A stretch of 64,000 nt of DNA from contig CAWJNF010000002.1 of NCBI GenBank assembly GCA_963844235.1, positions 62,001 through 126,000 on the forward strand, written 5' to 3'. This document shows, piece by piece, positions 16,106-24,263 of this stretch. The notes under the pieces are model-generated. The model made no database searches. It had not been told where the DNA came from and worked only from the letters and a program-made list of their open reading frames with translations. A program made the translations under genes and the position numbers. The stretch is from CAWJNF01 sp963844235 (lineage in GTDB: Bacteria > Actinomycetota > Thermoleophilia > Gaiellales > Gaiellaceae). The stretch's first letter is position 1. Each line of letters begins with the position of its first letter.

Positions 16106-16112
16106 GCGTCCC

Positions 16113-16892
16113 GTGGACACCGAGCCCGAGATGCGGCGTGCGGTGGCGTTCTGCCGCGACGTGGCGCTGGCCTGCGCCGGTCGCCTGCAGGAGCTCCCGC
16201 GCGGCGTGGCGGTCTTCAATGATCGGCTCGCAAGCGTGTGGGATCTCAACTACCTCTGGCTCGACACGGTTCCCGAGGGCGCAACGGCGCAGGGGCTTGC
16301 AGCCGAGGCGGACGCCATGCAGAGCGCCTTGGCCCACCGGCAGGTCATCGTCGCGGACGAGGCGGCCGGCATGCGGCTGGCGCCCGGCTTCGCCGAGCTG
16401 GGCTGGAACGTCGAGAAGCTGCTCTTCATGTGCGCGCGAGCCGTGCCCGACACCCCCGCGCCGTCGCACACCGTGGTCGAGGTCGACGAGCCGGGCCAGC
16501 GGGCGTTTCGCGAGGAGTGGCTACGAGCCTGGCCCGATGGCTACTCCGAGGCCGTCGTCGAGCAACTGCTCGAGCAGAAGCGCATTCTCGCGAACGCGGT
16601 CGGCGCCCGCTTCTTCCTCGCCCTCGCCGACGGTCGGGCCGCCTCGGTCTGCGAGCTCTACGTGCGGGGTCGCACCGCGCAGATCGAGGACGTCGGCACG
16701 CTCGGCGGCTATCGTGGCCGCGGTCTCGCGCGCGCGGTCGTGCTGCGCGCCCTGGCCGAAGCTGGCGCCGCCGGCTGCGACCTCGTATTCCTCGAGGCCG
16801 ACGAGGACGACTGGCCGAAGGAGCTCTACCGCCGCCTCGGGTTCGAGCCCATCGGGCGGATCTTCGCCTTCCTCCGCAAGCCCGCCGACTGA
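16113..16892 (+). CDS. GNAT-family N-acetyltransferase
   Basis: This is a 259-residue protein with two parts. Residues 1-130 are a degenerate GNAT-like half without a clear CoA loop (DLNYLWLDTVPEG..., LGWNVEKLLFM). Residues 130-259 are the active-type domain with DVGTLGGYRGRGLARAVVLRAL (acetyl-CoA loop) and WPKELYRRLGFEPIGRIFAFLRKP at the end. This tandem layout is common in actinobacterial acetyltransferases. The substrate is unknown. The GTG at 16113 was chosen from the TAGAGT box 7 bases upstream; a GTG three codons earlier is possible. Divergent from the UGSC operon. Confidence 0.85.
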   Translation: MDTEPEMRRAVAFCRDVALACAGRLQELPRGVAVFNDRLASVWDLNYLWLDTVPEGATAQGLAAEADAMQSALAHRQVIVADEAAGMRLAPGFAELGWNVEKLLFMCARAVPDTPAPSHTVVEVDEPGQRAFREEWLRAWPDGYSEAVVEQLLEQKRILANAVGARFFLALADGRAASVCELYVRGRTAQIEDVGTLGGYRGRGLARAVVLRALAEAGAAGCDLVFLEADEDDWPKELYRRLGFEPIGRIFAFLRKPAD

Positions 16893-16962
16893 GCATTCGC
16901 GCCGGCGCGTGCCTGTCCGGAGACGTCACCCGCGCCGGGGACTTTGCTCGCGAGACCGACCG

Positions 16963-17358
16963 TCAGGACGGATCGTGGCGCAGGGCCGCCGAGTTGATGC
17001 AGTAGCGCTGGCCGGTGGGGCGCGGCCCGTCGTCGAAGAGGTGACCGAGGTGCCCTCCGCACGCCGAGCAGTGCACCTCGGTACGCGACATGAGGAGCGA
17101 CCGGTCCTCGTCGGTCTCGATCGCATCCCCGCTCGCCGGCTCCCAGAAGCTCGGCCAGCCGGTCCCCGAGTCGTACTTCGTGTCCGAGCGGAACAGCTCG
17201 GCTCCACAACCTGCACAGCGATAGACACCCGGCTCCTTCGTGTCCCAGTACGCACCTGTAAAGGCACGCTCGGTTCCGTGCTGGCGCAGCACCCGGTACT
17301 CCTCCTCCGTGAGCCCCGCCTTCCACTCGGCGTCGGTCTTCTCGATCCTGGTTGGCAA
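16963..17358 (-). CDS. msrB: Peptide-methionine (R)-S-oxide reductase MsrB
   Basis: This is a 131-residue MsrB. It has both zinc-binding CxxC pairs (YRCAGCGAELF and VHCSACGGHLGHLF), the DSGTGWPSFWEP substrate-binding segment, and the catalytic Cys in RYCINSAAL near the C-terminus. It reduces methionine-R-sulfoxide in proteins using thioredoxin. The catalytic residue is Cys, not selenocysteine. The frame is open far upstream, but a TTG at 17358 lies 8 bases after a strong AGGAGG ribosome site, which sets the start; a GTG three codons earlier would overlap the ribosome site. It is convergent with the acetyltransferase gene. Confidence 0.95.
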   Translation of the reverse strand: MPTRIEKTDAEWKAGLTEEEYRVLRQHGTERAFTGAYWDTKEPGVYRCAGCGAELFRSDTKYDSGTGWPSFWEPASGDAIETDEDRSLLMSRTEVHCSACGGHLGHLFDDGPRPTGQRYCINSAALRHDPS

Positions 17359-17530
17359 CTGCCTCACCTCCTCACCAGAGCGTAGCGCGCCGGCTCTTAC
17401 GGCCTCGTGAAACCGGCCGCAGGCGGCGTTCACCGAGCTCGCAGCGCCGCGCGACCTACCCAGATCGTGGTACCCCGGAGACGCGCAAGCGAGGATTGCA
17501 ACCCCGCGGCTGTTCCTGTTCAACATAGGA

Positions 17531-17623
17531 ATGAGCCTCGAGCTTGCGATCGCCGTGGTCATCCTGCTCGCGGATCTCGTCCTCCTGGGGACATACGGGC
17601 ACCGCCTGAGACCGCGCCGCTGA
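17531..17623 (+). CDS. Possible 30-residue single-helix membrane peptide
   Basis: An ATG at 17531 begins a 30-codon frame reading MSLELAIAVVILLADLVLLG and then a basic tail ending RLRPRR. It would be one membrane helix with a positive C-terminal end. AGGA sits directly against the ATG, too close for a normal ribosome site. It is the only protein-like content in the 396-base stretch 17359-17754 between msrB and the propeller gene; the rest shows nothing recognisable. Small and unsupported by family, so it may be chance. Confidence 0.3.
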   Translation: MSLELAIAVVILLADLVLLGTYGHRLRPRR

Positions 17624-17754
17624 CCGCGGGAAGGTGCTCGCACCGCGCCGACGCGCCCGAGTGACACGGCGTCGCCGGCTATCTTGCACGGGGGCTCAGA
17701 CGATCTCACCGCACGAGGATCGCGCCGGGCCGCCGAGAACCTAAGCGTCGACAC

Positions 17755-18822
17755 GTGAGTCGCCAGACTGCAGCCGCCCTTGCGGCCGTCGTCGGTCTCC
17801 TGGCCGGCCTCGGCACGCTTGCGGGCGTCGTCCTCGCCCTCCGCGACGAGAGCGGCGATCAGGCGACCCTTCCGGCCGCCAGCGATACAGGCCTCGTCGA
17901 GACGGGCGAGACCGACGAGGCGGTCGTCACCGAGCCGAGCTCCGAGGAACGCACGCTCGAGATCACCGTCGAAGGCTTCCCGAACGCCGTGGCGGTCGGC
18001 GCCCGCGGCGTGTGGGTCGTGCGCGACGGCCGCCGTGTCATCAAGATCGATCCGGCATCCGGGGAGGTCATCGGGCGCATCGGCGCTGGGGACGAGCTCG
18101 GGAGCGAGCGACCGTGCGGAATCACGGTGAGCGATGGCGCCGTGTGGGTCGCGACTCTGTCGGGCAACGTTGCTCGTATCAACACCCGGACGAACCGGCT
18201 GAGTCGACTCATCGAGACCGAGGAGGCTGCGTGCGTGGCAGCCGGTCGCGGCGGCATCTGGGTCACGCAGCCGGACCGCGGCGTCGTCCTGCGAATCGAC
18301 CCGGCTACGAACGAGATCGCCGCCGAAATCCCGCTGGACGGGTTCCCGCAGGGCGTCGCCGTCGGCTTCGGCTCGGTGTGGGTTGCGGCGGCCGATCCGC
18401 CAGACGGCGCGAACGGCGGCGTGTCGCGGATCGACCCGCGCTCGAACGAGGTCGTGCGCACGATCCTCGTCCCCAACCTCCCCGAGTTTCTCGCGACGGG
18501 GAACGGCATGGTGTGGGCGACGTCGAACAACGGCACCGTCGCCGAGATCGATCCGCGCACGAACCAGCTCGTGTCCTCGATCCGCATCACCGAGGGCGGC
18601 CGTACGACAATCGCGGTGGGTGGCGACACCGTCTGGGCCTCGGAGATCGTGGAGACGGGCGAGAGCGCGCCGATCGTCGCCATCAACCCCGAGGACGGCC
18701 AGGTTCGAGGGCCGGCGCTCGAGGCGGTGCCCAGTCCGCTCGGGATGGCGTTCGGCGCCGGCGCTCTCTGGATCACGAACTACGACGACGGCACGGTCAC
18801 ACGCTTCCAACCGCTGCCGTGA
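17755..18822 (+). CDS. Membrane-anchored or secreted YVTN-type beta-propeller protein
   Basis: This is a 355-residue protein. Residues 7-28 are a hydrophobic N-terminal helix (AALAAVVGLLAGLGTLAGVVLAL), uncleaved anchor or signal peptide. A Glu/Thr-rich linker follows, then from about residue 70 repeated blades with the same G.VWV.....V.RIDP..NE.V motifs as the kinase sensors at 348-2270 and 30308-32161. It is effectively the outside half of those kinases without a kinase domain. It could be a decoy, a co-receptor or a ligand-binding protein. GTG start; an imperfect TAAGCG box lies 7 bases upstream. Confidence 0.8.
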   Translation: MSRQTAAALAAVVGLLAGLGTLAGVVLALRDESGDQATLPAASDTGLVETGETDEAVVTEPSSEERTLEITVEGFPNAVAVGARGVWVVRDGRRVIKIDPASGEVIGRIGAGDELGSERPCGITVSDGAVWVATLSGNVARINTRTNRLSRLIETEEAACVAAGRGGIWVTQPDRGVVLRIDPATNEIAAEIPLDGFPQGVAVGFGSVWVAAADPPDGANGGVSRIDPRSNEVVRTILVPNLPEFLATGNGMVWATSNNGTVAEIDPRTNQLVSSIRITEGGRTTIAVGGDTVWASEIVETGESAPIVAINPEDGQVRGPALEAVPSPLGMAFGAGALWITNYDDGTVTRFQPLP

Positions 18823-18833
18823 GCGCCGGGACC

Positions 18834-19499
18834 CTACGCGCGGCCCTGAAGCAGCTCGACCACGTCGCGGTGGCGCTTCTCGATCGCGAAGTCGATCGGC
18901 CTCGTGCGATCGTCGGCGAGCGCCGCGCGGTTCGCCCCACGCTTCAGCAGCGCGCGGCAGAGCTCCACGTCCCCGCTCGTGGCCGCGAAGTGCAAGGGCG
19001 TCCAGCCGCCGTTCGCCCTCGCGTTGGGATCGGCCCCCCGCTCGAGCAGGAGAAGCGCAACCTCCGGCTGATTGCCGGCGATGGCGCTGTGCAACGGCCT
19101 CACCGACGGGAAGCGCGGGTTCCTGGAGGGTGCCTCCAGATTCGCGCCGCGATCGACGAGGAGCGCCGCGGCCTCGAGGCGTCCGAAGAACGCGGTCAGG
19201 TGCAGCGGCGTGAAACCGTCGGACGAGTAGGCGGAAGCGCGCTTGCGAGAGCGGCCGAGGACGCGCTTGATGCTGTCCTCGTCGCCGAGCGCGGCGGCCT
19301 CGAAGAGGTCGATCTCCGGCCCGTGCTCGAGGAACACCTCCACGATCTCCTGCCGGCCGTCGTAGACGGCGCGCATGAGCGGGGAGAGACCGTTCGCGTC
19401 GCGCTCGTCGATCGCCCCGGGCTCGCGCGCGAGCTTCCGCCGGACCTTGGCCGGGTCGCCGGACTCGATCGCGTCGAAGATCGTCTGCTTGCGCGCCAA
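18834..19499 (-). CDS. Ankyrin repeat protein
   Basis: This is a 221-residue protein made of about six ankyrin repeats. Clear ones read NGLSPLMRAVYDGRQEIVEVFL, DGFTPLHLTAFFGRLEAAALLV, RPLHSAIAGNQPEVALLLLERG and GGWTPLHFAATSGDVELCRALL. There is no signal peptide, so it should act in the cytoplasm as a protein-binding scaffold. The TTG at 19499 (LARKQTIFDAIESGD) follows AAGGAG by 6 bases and is the best start; the frame stays open upstream by chance. It converges on the propeller gene with 11 bases between stops. Confidence 0.88.
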   Translation of the reverse strand: MARKQTIFDAIESGDPAKVRRKLAREPGAIDERDANGLSPLMRAVYDGRQEIVEVFLEHGPEIDLFEAAALGDEDSIKRVLGRSRKRASAYSSDGFTPLHLTAFFGRLEAAALLVDRGANLEAPSRNPRFPSVRPLHSAIAGNQPEVALLLLERGADPNARANGGWTPLHFAATSGDVELCRALLKRGANRAALADDRTRPIDFAIEKRHRDVVELLQGRA

Positions 19500-19647
19500 T
19501 CCCGTCTCCTTCTGCCCTGAAGCTTCGGGCGAGACGATAGCGACCGCGTGGGTCCGATCGGCGGGCGAACGTTGCCACAGCGATCGCCCCGTGCCGCCCG
19601 GGATAGGGCGACCGGCGCTCCCGACGCGGTCCCGCGCCGAGCCGCCG

Positions 19648-20079
19648 TCAGCTGCTTGCGGGAGGCCGGCTGACCGCGCGGTGCGCGTCGCGGCGCACGT
19701 CCCCGAGGCCGCCGATCGCGTAGACGATGCCGGGCTCGGTCTCGTACTCGACCGGAGGCGCGGCCGCGGCGAAGACGGCGACCGTGTGGAGCAACCGGGC
19801 GCCGGGGTTGCGGAAGCCGTGCCAGCTATGCGCGGGCAGCAGGATCGACTCCCCCGCAACGACCCGCCGAGACACGCCGTCCACGGTGAAGTCGGCCTCG
19901 CCCTCGACGACGAGGATCGCCTCCTCCACCTCGAAGTGCGTGTGGAGGGGGGCTCCCGCCCCGGGCTCCGCCCACTGCTCCATGACGCAGAGCTGAGCGG
20001 CGCCCGTGGACGCGGCCGCGTGCAGCCGCGTCCGCACGCCCTCGCGCCACTCGACGAGCTCGACCTCGGGGTCAGCCAC
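19648..20079 (-). CDS. Cupin-domain protein
   Basis: This is a 143-residue cupin. Motif 1 is PLHTHFEVEEAILVVEGEADFTVDG (two His, two Glu positions) and motif 2 is LLPAHSWHGFRNPGARLLHTVAVF. After the barrel comes a short tail (ETEPGIVYAIGGLGDVRRDAHRAVS). Family B palindromic repeats lie in the region upstream of its GTG start. No operon partner is evident: the next gene upstream on the same strand (small Cys-rich protein) ends about 139 bases away across the repeat region. Confidence 0.82.
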   Translation of the reverse strand: MADPEVELVEWREGVRTRLHAAASTGAAQLCVMEQWAEPGAGAPLHTHFEVEEAILVVEGEADFTVDGVSRRVVAGESILLPAHSWHGFRNPGARLLHTVAVFAAAAPPVEYETEPGIVYAIGGLGDVRRDAHRAVSRPPASS

Positions 20080-20140
20080 GACCGCGCCACCCGTCCACGA
20101 CAGTACACGTACACGGGAGCCTGACCCTTCCGGCCGTGTC

Positions 20141-20279
20141 CAGGGGTCTGACCCCTAGCCATGGCCGTTTGGGCCGGGTGCTGGGTCCCGAACCCAGCAG
20201 CGACGCGGGATCTGCCCACTAGCCCTGTCCGGTCGAGCCATGGCCAGGGGTCTGACCCCCGGACATGGCCGTTCTGGGC
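20141..20279. repeat. Two direct copies of a 35-base unit containing family B palindromes
   Basis: Units at 20141-20176 and 20245-20279 share AGGGGTCTGACCCC followed, after a few differing bases, by CATGGCCGTT-(T/C)-GGGC. Between them is a separate 8-bp hairpin (TGCTGGGT / ACCCAGCA, 20179-20199). The second unit overlaps the 3' end of the small Cys-rich gene and supplies its last residues. Confidence 0.75.
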
Positions 20280-20446
20280 AAGACGTAGGTGCGGTAGAGC
20301 TCCTCGCAGGCCTGGCTGCAGAAGCGACGCTCGTCTCCGTCGACGTCCGCGACCCAGAGGCGTCTGGCGACGACCTGGCCGCAGCACTGGCAGGGCGTCA
20401 CGACGGTCTCCCAGACCTGCGTCTGGATCGGCTCCCAGCGCCCCAC
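20219..20446 (-). CDS. Small Cys-rich, zinc-ribbon-like protein coupled to HyuB
   Basis: This is a 75-residue protein. The core reads VTPCQCCGQ (Cys19, 21, 22), then a short two-stranded stretch, then FCSQACEELYRTY (Cys43, Cys47), a treble-clef/TRASH-like metal site. Its GTG start overlaps the stop of the upstream HyuB-like gene (TAGTG), so it is translationally coupled. By analogy with acetone carboxylase, whose small gamma subunit binds zinc, it may be the third subunit of this HyuA/HyuB complex; that is inference. Residues from about 58 to the end (TAMSGGQTPGHG...) are encoded by the family B repeat, suggesting the original end was replaced. Confidence 0.65.
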   Translation of the reverse strand: MGRWEPIQTQVWETVVTPCQCCGQVVARRLWVADVDGDERRFCSQACEELYRTYVLPRTAMSGGQTPGHGSTGQG

Positions 20447-22161
20447 TAGCCCTCCCAGCCGTAGAGCTCGCGAGCCGCCGGCTCGGAGACGAAGCCCTCG
20501 TCGACGTCACGCTGGAGGCGCGCGCGGTCGCGCTGACGCGGATCTCCGTAGCCGCCTCCACCGGGCGAGTCGATGAGCACCTCGTCGCCGGGCTCGAGCC
20601 GGATGTTCGTGAACTTCGAGGGCGACACCGTGCCGAACGCCTCGGAGAACGTGCGGAACTCCGCGTCGCCGCGCCGCTTGACCATGATCGCCCCGCGGCC
20701 GCCCTTGCCGCCGCCGTCGAGGCTCCAGGCGCCGAAGCCGGGCTTCGTCCGGTCGAAGAGCGCGCTGGCCGTGATCTCGGCGCCCTCGACTCGCATCCGT
20801 CTCCTCGTCCCGAGGCCGCCGCGCATCCTCCCCGCTCCCCCCGAGTCGGCGATGAGCGAGTACTCGAGCGTGCGCAGCGGGTATCGCGTCTCGAAGATCT
20901 CGACGGGCGTGTTCCGGCAGTTGCCGTTCGTGACGATGATCGCGTCGTTGCCGTCGTCGTAGGACTTGGCTCCCCAGCCGCAGCCTTCGAGGTGGTAGTT
21001 CGCATAGAAGTCCCCCGTCTTCGGATGGACGCCGCCGAACAGGAAGTTGCACGCGGAGCCGCCCTCGGCCGCCGCCACCCGATCGGGAAGCGCGGGCGCG
21101 AGCGCCCCGACGACCATGTCGGCGAGCTTCGGGTGGGTCTCGGTGTTCCCGCCGACCGACGCGCCCGGGTAGACGACGTTCGCGACCGTGCCGGGCGGCG
21201 CGATGATGCTGATCGGCCGGTACGCGCCGGAGTTCTTGGGGATGTTCGCGTCCGTCACGTGGAAGACGGCGTTGTACGTGGCCCCCGAGGTAACCCCGAA
21301 CGTCGCGTTGATCGGTCCACGCACCTGGGGCGACGTGCCCGTCCAGTCGACGATCAGGCGCTCTCCGTCGACGGTCACCGTGACGTGGAGGGTGACCGGC
21401 TCGGCGACCACGCCGTCGTCCTCCATGACGTCGCTGAACTCGTACACCCCATCCGGAATGGCGGCGATCTCGGCGCGCATCCAGCGCTCCGAGTAGTCCA
21501 TCAGCTCCTGCGCGGCGACGTCGACGAAGTCGCGGCCGTAGCGGTCGAGCAGCTCGTGCAGCCGCCGCTCGGCGACGCGCAGCGATCCGATCTGGGCGTT
21601 GAGGTCGCCCCAGGTGTTCCGCGGGGTGCGGTGATTCGCCATGATCAGCCGCCAGAGCTCCATGTCGGGCTGATCGCCCTTGACGATCTTGACCGGCGGT
21701 ATGCGCAGGCCCTCCTGGAACACCTCGGTCGCGTCCGACGCGAAGCTGCCGACCGCCTTGCCGCCGATCTCGGCGAGGTGGCCGACGTTGGCGACGAAGC
21801 CGAAGAGCTCGCGCTCGTGGAAGACGGGCCGGATCACCGAGTGCTCCGGGAGGTGAGCGCCGCCGCGGTAGGGGTCGTTGTGGAGGACAACGTCCCCGGG
21901 CTCGAAGGACTCGACGCCGAGCTCCTCGAGCGTCCAGCGGACGATGAAGAGGCTGGCGCCGAGCTGGGCGGGACAGAACTCGGCCTGGCCGATCATGTTC
22001 CCGTGCCGGTCGAACAGGACGCACGAGAAGTCGAGGCCCTCGTTGAAGATGGGCGAGAACGCCGTCCGCGTCATCGTGATACCCATCTCGCGGCAGACGT
22101 TCACGAAGGCGTTGTTCAGGATCGTGAGGGTGACCGGATCGGTGGCGTCGAGGTGACTCAT
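20446..22161 (-). CDS. hyuB: Hydantoinase B/oxoprolinase/acetone carboxylase alpha-family protein
   Basis: This is a 571-residue HyuB-family protein. Family landmarks are LTILNNAFVNVCREMGITMTRTAFSPIF at the N-terminus, the HNDPYRGGAHLPEH metal-site segment (about 107-120), FVANVGHLAEIGG, the central PGASVGGNTETHPKLAD, and the C-terminal SPGGGGYGDPRQRD. HyuB and HyuA form the alpha/beta core of N-methylhydantoinases, 5-oxoprolinases and acetone/acetophenone carboxylases, which use ATP to phosphorylate the substrate. The start overlaps the HyuA stop by ATGA; the stop overlaps the small Cys-rich gene. The real substrate is not clear. Confidence 0.92.
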   Translation of the reverse strand: MSHLDATDPVTLTILNNAFVNVCREMGITMTRTAFSPIFNEGLDFSCVLFDRHGNMIGQAEFCPAQLGASLFIVRWTLEELGVESFEPGDVVLHNDPYRGGAHLPEHSVIRPVFHERELFGFVANVGHLAEIGGKAVGSFASDATEVFQEGLRIPPVKIVKGDQPDMELWRLIMANHRTPRNTWGDLNAQIGSLRVAERRLHELLDRYGRDFVDVAAQELMDYSERWMRAEIAAIPDGVYEFSDVMEDDGVVAEPVTLHVTVTVDGERLIVDWTGTSPQVRGPINATFGVTSGATYNAVFHVTDANIPKNSGAYRPISIIAPPGTVANVVYPGASVGGNTETHPKLADMVVGALAPALPDRVAAAEGGSACNFLFGGVHPKTGDFYANYHLEGCGWGAKSYDDGNDAIIVTNGNCRNTPVEIFETRYPLRTLEYSLIADSGGAGRMRGGLGTRRRMRVEGAEITASALFDRTKPGFGAWSLDGGGKGGRGAIMVKRRGDAEFRTFSEAFGTVSPSKFTNIRLEPGDEVLIDSPGGGGYGDPRQRDRARLQRDVDEGFVSEPAARELYGWEG

Positions 22162-24188
22162 GGCCTCGTCACCTCGAGCATGCCGTCTGTCAGGACGGAG
22201 AGCGACCAGCCGGGCGGCACGACGATCGTCGAGTCCATCTCCTCGACGACGAGCGGCCCGTCGAGCTCGGTGTCTGAAGCAAGCGTCGACCGGCGCACGA
22301 CCCGGGTCTCCACGTAGTCGTGGCCCGGGAAGAAGACCGGGCGCGGGTCCACGGTTGCGCCGTCACCGTCGCCCCCGCCCCCAGGGCGTCGCGAGGGCAC
22401 GGGCTCCTCGCCCGTTGCGACTACCGACAGCCGAACGAGCTCGATCGGGATGCCGTCGAGCCGGTAGCCGTAGAAGCCCTCGTAGAGCCGGGCGAAGTCC
22501 CCGAAGACGGCAGCCAGCGCGTCGGAGGAAAGCTCTCCGGCCGGCACGGCGACCTCCTGCTCGTAGTTCTGTCCCTGGTAGCGCAGCGCCACGGAGCGGC
22601 GCACGGCGCTCGGCGAGACACCGCCCGATTGCGCCTCGAAGTCGCCGGCGGCGCGGGCCTCGAGCTCCACGAGGAGGCCGCCCAGCTCCGATGCGGTGAC
22701 GCGCGTGTCGACGAGGTGCACGCTGCGCACCGCGTCGACCCTGAGCGGCGCGGCCACCGCCCCGAAGGCGGAGGCGAGGCCCGGGCTGGGCGGCACGAGC
22801 ACGCGCCGTATCCCGATCGCGTCGGCGATCTCGGCAGCGTGCGTCGGCCCGGCCCCGCCGATGGCCACGAGAGCGAAGTCGCGTGGGTCGATCCCCTGCT
22901 CCACAGTGATGATGCGGATCGCGTTCGCCATGTTCTCGTTCGCGATGCGGACCATGCTCGACGCGACCTCGAGCGGATCGCGGCCAAGCTCCGTGCCGAG
23001 CTGGTCGAGAGCCGTCTCCGCGCGGCCGGGATGGAGCTGCAGCCGGCCGCCGAGGAAGAACTCGGGGTTCAGCCGGCCGAGCGCGAGGTTGGCGTCCGTG
23101 AGCGTCGCCTCCTCGCCGCCCTGGCCGTAGCAGGCCGGACCGGGATCCGCGCCCGCGCTCTGCGGCCCGACCTGCAGGAAGCCGCCCGGGTCCTTCCATC
23201 CGATCGAGCCGCCGCCCGCGCCGATCGTCTTGGTCGCCACCCCCGGCACGCTGACGGGGAAGCCGTACTCGATCTCGTAGTCGGAGGAATAGAGCGGCTC
23301 GCCGTCCACGATGAGGCAGACGTCGCAGCTCGTTCCGCCCATATCGAGCATGATCGCCTGCCCCGCGCCGGCGCTGCGCGCGTACCACGCGCCGCCGATG
23401 GCGCCACCGGCGATTCCGGAGAGGAGGAGGTGAGCCGGGCGCCGGCGGGCCTCCTCGCCGAGCGCGTGTCCGCCGTTCGACTTGAGCAGCGAGCAGGGCG
23501 CAGCCACGGAACGCGACGAGAGGGCCGCCTCGAGCCCGGCGACGTAGTCGTCGAAGAGCGGCTTCAGGTAGGCGTCGACGATCACGGTCGAGCCGCGCTC
23601 GTACTCGCGCCAGATCGGCGCGATCTCGTGCGACAGCGATACGGCCGGCCCGTCGTGGTCCTGCAGCAGCTCGCGGGTGGCGAGCTCGTGGGACGGCTCG
23701 AGGTACGAGAACAGGTAGCAGACGGCGATCGCGGTTCGCCCGCCGTTCAGGTCTCTGCGCGCGAGCTCCTCCCGTAACCCGTCGCCGTCCAGCGGGACGA
23801 GCTCCCGTCCCTCCTCGTCCAGCCGTTCGTCGACGCCGATGCAGTCGCCGCGCGAGACGAGCGGCGTCGGTTTGCGCCACCGGTAGTCGTAGTGGTACTT
23901 CCGCGAGATGCGCTGGATGAAGGGAATGTCCTCGAACCCTTTCGTCGTCAGGTACAGCACACGGGCGCCGGTGCGGGTCAACACAGCGTTGATGCCGATC
24001 GTCGTGCCGACCACGACGTGGGAGACGGAGGCGGCGTCGACGGCGGCGGCATCCAGGGCGGCGGTCACGGCATCGACAGGGCTCTCCGGCGTCGAGGGCA
24101 CCTTGGCGATCGCGATGGCCCCGGTCTCCTCGTCGACCGCGACGAGGTCGGTGAACGTGCCCCCGGTGTCGATGCCGACGCGGATCAT
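22158..24188 (-). CDS. hyuA: Hydantoinase A/oxoprolinase/acetone carboxylase beta-family protein
   Basis: This is a 676-residue actin-like-fold ATPase subunit. The phosphate-binding motif near the start is IRVGIDTGGTFTDLVAVDE; further hallmarks are VVGTTIGINAVLTRTG, ALLSGIAGGAIGGAWYA-type glycine-rich segment, the LDMGGTSCDVCLI phosphate loop and ALVAIGGAGPTHAAEIA. It works with HyuB in ATP-driven hydrolysis or carboxylation. The ATG at 24188 (MIRVGID) is preferred over an upstream TTG because the family begins there and a TAGATT box lies 7 bases before it, indicating a leaderless mRNA. First gene of the HyuA-HyuB-Cys-rich operon. Confidence 0.93.
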   Translation of the reverse strand: MIRVGIDTGGTFTDLVAVDEETGAIAIAKVPSTPESPVDAVTAALDAAAVDAASVSHVVVGTTIGINAVLTRTGARVLYLTTKGFEDIPFIQRISRKYHYDYRWRKPTPLVSRGDCIGVDERLDEEGRELVPLDGDGLREELARRDLNGGRTAIAVCYLFSYLEPSHELATRELLQDHDGPAVSLSHEIAPIWREYERGSTVIVDAYLKPLFDDYVAGLEAALSSRSVAAPCSLLKSNGGHALGEEARRRPAHLLLSGIAGGAIGGAWYARSAGAGQAIMLDMGGTSCDVCLIVDGEPLYSSDYEIEYGFPVSVPGVATKTIGAGGGSIGWKDPGGFLQVGPQSAGADPGPACYGQGGEEATLTDANLALGRLNPEFFLGGRLQLHPGRAETALDQLGTELGRDPLEVASSMVRIANENMANAIRIITVEQGIDPRDFALVAIGGAGPTHAAEIADAIGIRRVLVPPSPGLASAFGAVAAPLRVDAVRSVHLVDTRVTASELGGLLVELEARAAGDFEAQSGGVSPSAVRRSVALRYQGQNYEQEVAVPAGELSSDALAAVFGDFARLYEGFYGYRLDGIPIELVRLSVVATGEEPVPSRRPGGGGDGDGATVDPRPVFFPGHDYVETRVVRRSTLASDTELDGPLVVEEMDSTIVVPPGWSLSVLTDGMLEVTRP

Positions 24189-24195
24189 CGGTGTC

Positions 24196-24201
24196 AATCT
24201 A
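24196..24201 (-). promoter_or_regulatory. Putative -10 box (TAGATT) of the HyuA-HyuB operon
   Basis: TAGATT on the minus strand, then 7 bases, then ATG at 24188; no ribosome site. A perfect palindromic repeat begins 14 bases further upstream and may affect transcription from the dehydrogenase gene. Confidence 0.5.
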
Positions 24202-24214
24202 GGTGATCGCCGCT

Positions 24215-24242
24215 GTAGGGGCCGGATATATCCGGCCCCTAC
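24215..24242. repeat. Perfect 28-base palindrome, family A variant, with adjacent short duplication
   Basis: Each 14-base half reads GTAGGGGCCGGATA and its complement, with no loop. Directly after it, CTACGACATCGTCAC occurs twice (24239-24253 and 24264-24278 region) separated by a degenerate repeat half (AGTCCGGCC). The second copy encodes the end of the alcohol dehydrogenase frame. This looks like partial duplication next to a repeat. Confidence 0.8.
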
Positions 24243-24263
24243 GACATCGTCACAAGTCCGGCC

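Noticed and set aside
16963..17358. MsrB as a second selenoprotein
   Set aside because: The catalytic codon in RYCINSAAL is TGC (Cys) and no in-frame TGA occurs.
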